DNA from: Promethearchaeia archaeon
Lineage (GTDB): Archaea > Asgardarchaeota > Lokiarchaeia > Sigyniarchaeales > SOKP01
Assembly: GCA_029856445.1 (NCBI GenBank)
Contig: JAHQWY010000091.1
Location: 1 to 11,257 of the forward strand
DNA length: 11,257 nucleotides
Direction: 5' to 3'
A program made the position numbers and the translations under genes. How positions within the stretch are numbered: the stretch's first letter is position 1; each line of letters opens with the position of its first letter. Shown in pieces: positions 6,470-11,257 of the stretch. The notes under the pieces are model-generated. The model ran no database searches, had not been told where the DNA came from, and worked only from the letters and a program-made list of their open reading frames with translations.

Positions 6470-7747
6470 TTAATTATACTTATATCTATATGGAAGGTTC
6501 AATGACTGTAATAATTCTTGCCCATCATGTATTAATTGTATATCTTGAGTTATAGTTCCATCAAAAATGCTGAATAGGATTTGATCTTTAAACACCCCAT
6601 TTGAATATTTCCAGCTTGGTATATAACCTTTTGAGGATAAACCAGCATTATAAAAAATCTGTTGATGCTCTGGTTTATAGGCGGAAACGAAAACCTCGCA
6701 ATATCTTACAGCTAGCTCTCTACGACACTTAATAAATTCATCTACAAACACGTGAAGTTCCTCAAGACTTTTCACTTTATAACTTGTCTTCTCAAAATTT
6801 TGTACTTGAGGGGTATAAATGAACTGGAAATATGATTCAGAATTTTTTAAAGTGAAGGTAATCGTTTCATACCCAAATTTATCTTTTGAAATATGTTTAT
6901 GAATGTTTTTCCTTACTGTCCGAAGCTTTGATGGTTCTAGGTGGATCTCAGGGGCTTCAATAATGCAAGTTCCTAAATTATAACGCTTGCTGGAATATTG
7001 AAAACAGGACTCGACATCAGGTATGATTTTTGGGCATTCTTGGTCTCGAAGTGTGTTGAGTGATCTTTCATCATAAAGGATTTGCATGAGATCAGATTCT
7101 ACTTTTCCAAAAAACACATCTTTATTGGGATAAAAGGCAACAGGAGCAATTCCACATACCCACATGGAATATTGAGATCTTGCATGAGCAGTACGATTTT
7201 CCACATACCAATTATAAATTTTATTCTGGAATTTCTGGATCATCCCCAGCATCGAACCAATCATCGCTTTTGTAATATCAATGTATCCTTGGTATTCTTT
7301 TTTTAACATAAAACCTCGGATATAACCACGTTTATTCTCAAAATTTAAGACAAATGTTATACATCCAGCAATATGATAGGAGGGATCTTGAAAAATGATC
7401 CATTGTACCTGAGGATCTTCGATAAGTTTTCTAACTTCTCTTACATCTTCCATTTCTTTATAAGGATAAGTTCCATTATACAATTCTTTGTATATATCTG
7501 TAATTTCCTTTGCATCTTCTGGTCGCGCCAATCGCAAAATAGGACTTATTTTATGTTGATGCTCTCGTTCGGAAATTTCGAAATCAAGATGCATCTCCTT
7601 TCGGATCTCAGTATCAACCATACTTTTAAAAGATTCTAAAAATTCATGAGTGAAACTTGGAAATAGTTCTCGTAGTGAAACCACATTTTCGCTGCAAAGT
7701 TGTTTTGACAACATTGTATTTTTCTTGATTAATCTTTCTGTTCTCAC
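6470..7747 (-). CDS. Second double GNAT-fold acyltransferase-like protein
   Basis: This 425-residue protein has an N-terminal helical stretch (1-66) and a GNAT domain at about 68-215. The domain runs ILRLARPEDAKEITDIYKEL (strand 1, helix 1), HIAGCITFVLNF, then RGFMLKKEYQGYIDITKAM (144-162) at the acetyl-CoA loop, then RTAHARSQYSMWVCGIAP and FYPNKDVFFG. The loop reads E-Y-Q-G-Y where R/Q-x-x-G-x-G/A is typical, so cofactor binding may be altered. The C-terminal third (about 260-400) ends in CEVFVSAYKPEHQQIFYNAG and KGYIPSWKYSNG, which look like the last strands of a second GNAT-like fold ('v-x-a ... Q-x-x-L-x-x-x-G-F-x-x-x-G-Y-x-P'). Acyl transfer to an unknown amine is the likely role. The GTG at 7747 is preferred because AAGGA precedes it; ATG 7714 (residue 12) is an alternative without a ribosome binding site. 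It is not a close copy of the other double-GNAT gene. Confidence 0.65.
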   Translation of the reverse strand: MRTERLIKKNTMLSKQLCSENVVSLRELFPSFTHEFLESFKSMVDTEIRKEMHLDFEISEREHQHKISPILRLARPEDAKEITDIYKELYNGTYPYKEMEDVREVRKLIEDPQVQWIIFQDPSYHIAGCITFVLNFENKRGYIRGFMLKKEYQGYIDITKAMIGSMLGMIQKFQNKIYNWYVENRTAHARSQYSMWVCGIAPVAFYPNKDVFFGKVESDLMQILYDERSLNTLRDQECPKIIPDVESCFQYSSKRYNLGTCIIEAPEIHLEPSKLRTVRKNIHKHISKDKFGYETITFTLKNSESYFQFIYTPQVQNFEKTSYKVKSLEELHVFVDEFIKCRRELAVRYCEVFVSAYKPEHQQIFYNAGLSSKGYIPSWKYSNGVFKDQILFSIFDGTITQDIQLIHDGQELLQSLNLPYRYKYN

Positions 7748-7780
7748 ATTTCCTTAGAACTTAAAAATTACTCTACTATA

Positions 7781-7820
7781 CATATTTAAACAAAAAAATA
7801 GCGGATTTTTCCTTTATATA
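7781..7820 (-). promoter_or_regulatory. Promoter region of the second double-GNAT gene
   Basis: Two minus-strand TATA candidates precede GTG 7747. TATATAAA (7813-7820) is embedded in CCTATATAAAGG, and TTTAAATATG (7781-7790) predicts a start near 7759 with an 11-base leader. Between them lies a T7 tract (7792-7798) that could end the transcript of the upstream coiled-coil gene. TTTCC/GGAAA arms flank the first TATA element, forming an imperfect palindrome around it. Confidence 0.4.
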
Positions 7821-7844
7821 GGGAAAGAAAGGGTGACACCAAGG

Positions 7845-8210
7845 TCAGATATTGGATTCTTCTTCTAATGTTTTACGAGTGGACACCATCCATTCGCCTA
7901 CCTTTCTAAGAAGTTCATTTTTTTCTTCCAGTTCTTTTATTTTTTCTAATGATACATCTCTTTCAGCAAAATTATCAATCTGCCGTTGGTAGGATATTTG
8001 TTTATGATAAAAGGGAAAAAGATTTAGAATTTTATTTTTGATAATTTCCCGATTCTCAATTATCGCTGTCCTCAATTGTTTTGGATCAGTACTTCCTCTC
8101 CCGACCTTATTAATTAATTCCCTTAAAATTTCGAGTTCTTTTTCGTTAAATAAAATTTTTTCGACCATCTCCGAGAGAATTTGCTGCTGACCATCATTTT
8201 TATTACTCAT
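7845..8210 (-). CDS. Small coiled-coil protein coupled to HerA/VirB4-like gene
   Basis: This is a 121-residue soluble, highly charged protein of no family I recognise. It is almost entirely helical in appearance, with a heptad-like C-terminal stretch at about 87-117 (SLEKIKELEEKNELLRKV) and a shorter N-terminal helix (SEMVEKILFNEKELEILREL). No cysteine, signal peptide or membrane segment is present. The frame is also open from a TTG at 8225, but ATG 8210 is clearly the start. A strong Shine-Dalgarno, GAGGAGG (8217-8223), sits six bases before it, inside the end of the upstream gene. The ATG overlaps the upstream stop (ATGAGTAA), so the two proteins are probably made together by translational coupling. 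A partner or adaptor role for the large membrane protein is inferred from this coupling alone. Confidence 0.8.
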   Translation of the reverse strand: MSNKNDGQQQILSEMVEKILFNEKELEILRELINKVGRGSTDPKQLRTAIIENREIIKNKILNLFPFYHKQISYQRQIDNFAERDVSLEKIKELEEKNELLRKVGEWMVSTRKTLEEESNI

Positions 8211-11200
8211 TATAATCCTCCTCAATTTCTTTATAGATGTAGGAATAAAGTTTACTAATAAATACGAACAAACGTCTTGAAAGTTCCTTTGATTTTAATT
8301 CAATATCCTGATCATCAAAATTAATCGTTCGAAATTGTTCTATATATGTATGGATCTCTTTCTTAGTGAAAGAAATCTTAGAATCTGTGCATATTTGCTC
8401 AATAAAATTATTCAAATTGGCAAGAGTAACCACTTCATCAGAATTAAAGTAATGTTTATATATTTCCGTAAAAAATCTTTGAATAAAATTATGCTCTAAT
8501 TTTGCCGCGTTTTTAAAATCCTTATTTTTTATGTAATGGTGAATAATAAACGCTTCATAGTTAAAGTTGCTAAACTCTCGCATAATTGCTCTTTTTAAAT
8601 TCATTTCTTCGATGAAAAACTTTCTTGTTTGCTGTACCTGCGGCGATTCTTCTAAAAACGAAAAGAAAGTAGCAGATTCATTCTGAATTGGTTCAAGTAT
8701 ATAAGCTTGATTTGTCTCATATTCATCTTCCAATGCTTTTTGATATTGAGTTCCTACTGAATAGGATGTTCTCAGTGATTCTGAACCGCTTGCTGTTTTG
8801 GGATGATTCTCTACAATATAACCATGTCGGATCAAGATGCTAAATATCTCATCCCTGCATTTTTTTATGTCTGCTTTATCCTTATAATATCGTGAAGCCT
8901 TGGGATAGAGGATAGTTTTCAACTCTTTCTTTAACTTTTTCTCATAAAGGTTCCCAATTTGATCTAACGTAGAAACTGATTCAAGAAATTTTTTTATTTC
9001 AGCTAAATAGCCTCCATAAATTCCTAAATCTTTTTCAAATATAGTTTTTTTTATCTGTTCTAAGATAACTCTCTCTGTATCGCGTAAATTGTACCCCTGT
9101 TTATCCATATATTCGATTATTTCCTCATTATTCAAAATGTACTGGTTTTTTAAGTCTTCCCAATCAAAACAAACAGGAAAGGCTTGATAAATATCTGATC
9201 GTTTCACAATCGCTTCATCACTTTTCATATTTTCCAGATATTGAGTTTGATATACCTCATTTCTACTACGTGAGTATATCCCAGTACCATGCATTACCTG
9301 TAGATTCATCCTAGTAATTAATGCTCCAATATCGCGTTTATCAGTGGTTCTAAAAGTAACGATATTTTCAAAATATTTTACCATATTTGGATGGAGATAA
9401 TACATCTGGTTTGCTCCAAAAAGAAATCCAAATCCTTTATAGATGAGTGGATCTAAAAATTTGTATATCATCCCATAATCATTATTCCGCTCAATAACAT
9501 TAGTTCTAAAGAACATATCAATATGGGGGATGAAAATATATTTTTCCACATATCCTGAGTGTCGTTTGAGAAAATGGATAATTTTTGAGATGATAATAAA
9601 CGTTACAAACACTAATTTCGGTAAATCTATGATAATTGAAAGATCAATAATTACTGTTTTATTGTTTTTAATGAAATCTTGAAAAGTGATGGCATTATGC
9701 GCAGTTTTGAGAGGTGAAATATGTAAGTATGCTAAGTCTTGGGGATTAAGGTCGCGAAACAATGCAAGTAGTGTATCACTTGCAGGATTCTCCCATTTAT
9801 TTTGATTGATTAACTGAATGTTGAAGGAACTTAAATCTAGCTCTGGATTTTGTTGAACTGCATTCCTTATAATGTCAATGGCGTACTTTGGTTTCTGAAA
9901 GGCTAACGCATATGCATCAAAAATATAGTCCATAAGCTCTAGATTGTCGGGGTCGTAGGGGATATCTGACTTCAGCGGATCTAAATTAAAAGCAGTACCG
10001 AGTTTAAAATAAAGGAACTCATTTTCAAAAGGAGTGTCTTGAAATTGTTTGAGTAGTCTCGACCAGGATCCGCGAAAATCAAAAATTAATGATGGCTTGT
10101 TTTTTTCGACTAACTGTGAGACGATTTTCATCGCCAAAAGTTCTCTACTCGAATAGGTACCATTTACAATGAGTAAATTTTTGAGTTGTTCTTCAGTAAA
10201 TCCAAAAGGAATCTCTTTTTCGAGTATCTCTGTGTTTATGGTATCTCCTATGACAATACTATTTTTTAAGGTTAAAGGTGTGTTAAATTCAGAGGCAATG
10301 CGAGAGGTAATTCCTTTTTTCAACTCATCCACTATTTCGATAAGTAGGGTAAGAAATTTGCCTTGAATTATAAGATAATTAAGATGGGTACCATTTAAGG
10401 TATGATCTTTGTTTTTAACCAGAGTAGAAACGATGCCTGAAAAAAGTGGTTGACTTCTGAGTTGTACGACATCACAGTTAAAGAAATGAGAATTGAATGC
10501 ATAATACAATTTGAGAGCTTTTAGGTGTAATTGTTCTTCTAAAAGCTCGATTATTTCTCCTGAAAGCGATTCGCAATACTTAAATTCAATCGCAGAAAGC
10601 ATAAGAAAACTCTGCCATATTCCAGAACGCATCGCTAGCCAATTAATTCCATCTAATTTGGTCTGTACTCTCCAATTAGAAAATAAGAGGGTCCTAAATG
10701 TCTTAAGATTTAAATAATCAAGATATTTTCTATAAAATATTTCAAAAGATATAGGAGAATTTATACAAGTATAGCCAAATGATACTTTTTGATTCATAAT
10801 TCCCTGAAAAAATTTATCAACTCTAAAATAGGATGGAGGTCGGATTAAGGCAAGGTTAAACATTTTTATCCCAACTAGCAGTTTGTTGTCAATATAAGCA
10901 AAGATAGAATCTGATATTCCACGATAACGGAAAAAAGCAATATCGTTAAAAGGATTTATAGGTGTAAAATAAGTACTTTTAATTATCGAATTATTCATAG
11001 TAAGGAATAATAATTCTCTCCACCATAGGTAGATGAGGACACCAACCAAAACGATACTAATAAATAGACTATAAATAAGGGAGAATTCCAAATTTAATAA
11101 AAGGATGGTTGAGCTAATAAACAAAATAAAACAAAAAAGGGCTTTAATAAGAAGATTAGGAGTAACTGTAGCTTTCCTCTTTACGACCTCTTCAAATCCG

Positions 11201-11257
11201 ACGTCTTTTGGAATTTTTAAAAAAAAGGAGCGCAAGGCATTAACCAAATCAAGTCCT
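8203..11257 (-). CDS. Membrane HerA/VirB4-like protein, degenerate ATPase motifs
   Basis: This is a protein of about 1014 residues, counted from a TTG at 11247. The frame stays open to the window edge and no ATG lies near, so the true start may be outside. Two membrane helices lie at about 33-52 and 56-77, followed by a ~250-residue region of unknown fold. Residues 356-650 follow the HerA/VirB4 order: NLLIVNGTYSSREL at Walker A, SLIFDFRGSWSRLL (386-399), FNLDPLKS (420-427, the usual 'NPL' element), TVIIDLSII (531-539), KYIFIPHIDMFF at Walker B (569-580) and FGANQMYY (610-617) at the sensor. The Walker A lacks the essential GK[S/T], and Walker B reads HID where DE is usual. It is thus probably a pseudo-ATPase or a very divergent one. 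Residues 700-870 include a segment (LIRHGYIVEN, 805-814) reminiscent of a winged helix; the rest is helical. A partner in a membrane translocation or DNA-handling complex is plausible. Confidence 0.7.
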   Translation of the reverse strand, partial: GLDLVNALRSFFLKIPKDVGFEEVVKRKATVTPNLLIKALFCFILFISSTILLLNLEFSLIYSLFISIVLVGVLIYLWWRELLFLTMNNSIIKSTYFTPINPFNDIAFFRYRGISDSIFAYIDNKLLVGIKMFNLALIRPPSYFRVDKFFQGIMNQKVSFGYTCINSPISFEIFYRKYLDYLNLKTFRTLLFSNWRVQTKLDGINWLAMRSGIWQSFLMLSAIEFKYCESLSGEIIELLEEQLHLKALKLYYAFNSHFFNCDVVQLRSQPLFSGIVSTLVKNKDHTLNGTHLNYLIIQGKFLTLLIEIVDELKKGITSRIASEFNTPLTLKNSIVIGDTINTEILEKEIPFGFTEEQLKNLLIVNGTYSSRELLAMKIVSQLVEKNKPSLIFDFRGSWSRLLKQFQDTPFENEFLYFKLGTAFNLDPLKSDIPYDPDNLELMDYIFDAYALAFQKPKYAIDIIRNAVQQNPELDLSSFNIQLINQNKWENPASDTLLALFRDLNPQDLAYLHISPLKTAHNAITFQDFIKNNKTVIIDLSIIIDLPKLVFVTFIIISKIIHFLKRHSGYVEKYIFIPHIDMFFRTNVIERNNDYGMIYKFLDPLIYKGFGFLFGANQMYYLHPNMVKYFENIVTFRTTDKRDIGALITRMNLQVMHGTGIYSRSRNEVYQTQYLENMKSDEAIVKRSDIYQAFPVCFDWEDLKNQYILNNEEIIEYMDKQGYNLRDTERVILEQIKKTIFEKDLGIYGGYLAEIKKFLESVSTLDQIGNLYEKKLKKELKTILYPKASRYYKDKADIKKCRDEIFSILIRHGYIVENHPKTASGSESLRTSYSVGTQYQKALEDEYETNQAYILEPIQNESATFFSFLEESPQVQQTRKFFIEEMNLKRAIMREFSNFNYEAFIIHHYIKNKDFKNAAKLEHNFIQRFFTEIYKHYFNSDEVVTLANLNNFIEQICTDSKISFTKKEIHTYIEQFRTINFDDQDIELKSKELSRRLFVFISKLYSYIYKEIEEDYNE
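8217..8223 (-). promoter_or_regulatory. Strong Shine-Dalgarno deciding the small-protein start
   Basis: GAGGAGG on the minus strand lies six bases before ATG 8210. It is the clearest ribosome binding site in the window and rules out the upstream TTG at 8225, whose first codons are the Shine-Dalgarno itself. Confidence 0.8.

Noticed and set aside
7082..7639. Two plus-strand open frames of 74 and 88 codons
   Set aside because: Both are shadows of the second double-GNAT gene, with no ribosome binding site or recognisable motif.
6470..7747. Beta-lysine N-acetyltransferase (AblB)
   Set aside because: The HARSQYSMW region is faintly similar, but the protein is far longer than AblB and no lysine 2,3-aminomutase gene is adjacent; the radical SAM protein here has a different architecture.
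10169..10717. Two plus-strand open frames of 65 and 68 codons
   Set aside because: Both are antisense to the HerA/VirB4-like coding region and have no supporting features.
8203..11257. HerA-based antiphage defence system
   Set aside because: HerA-type defence pairs use an active ATPase with a nuclease or SIR2 partner. Here the ATPase motifs are degenerate, the protein has membrane helices, and the partner is a small coiled coil.

Overview
The window looks like chromosomal DNA from an AT-rich archaeon, quite possibly an Asgard/Promethearchaeota-type lineage, although no marker gene fixes the lineage. The case for Archaea rests on TATA-box-like elements upstream of several genes, two of them at a distance that suggests leaderless transcripts. 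T-tracts follow most stop codons with no GC-rich terminator hairpin. The proteins are rich in Lys, Ile and Asn, and one belongs to the HerA/VirB4 family. No tRNA, rRNA, CRISPR array, transposase or attachment site was seen, and no gene-free stretch exceeds 200 bp.

Layout: (1) At 1-114 is the C-terminal tail of a plus-strand gene, probably of the Lrp/AsnC type, followed by T-tracts and two hairpins. (2) At 297-1538 (minus) is a membrane-embedded M28-type metallopeptidase. (3) At 1665-2855 (minus) is a protein with two GNAT-like halves. It diverges from (4) 2983-4152 (plus), a cysteine-rich PP-loop ATPase resembling N-acetyl-sugar amidotransferases. That is followed by (5) 4196-5707 (plus), a radical SAM enzyme with a B12-binding-like N-terminal domain. 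(6) At 5783-6379 (minus) is a six-helix DUF998-type membrane protein. (7) At 6470-7747 (minus) is a second double-GNAT protein. (8) At 7845-8210 (minus) is a small coiled-coil protein. It is translationally coupled to (9) 8203-11257 (minus), a ~1014-residue membrane-anchored HerA/VirB4-type protein whose nucleotide-binding motifs look degenerate.

Two possible systems stand out. The first is a small-molecule or glycan-modification neighbourhood: a PP-loop adenylating enzyme, a radical SAM enzyme and two double-GNAT acyltransferases. Its centre is a divergent promoter with a perfect 14-bp palindrome and a TATA element usable in both directions. The second is the pair made by the membrane HerA/VirB4-like pseudo-ATPase and the coiled-coil protein, joined by an ATGAGTAA overlap with a strong Shine-Dalgarno sequence. 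Functional links between the genes are inferred from gene order and are not proven by the sequence.
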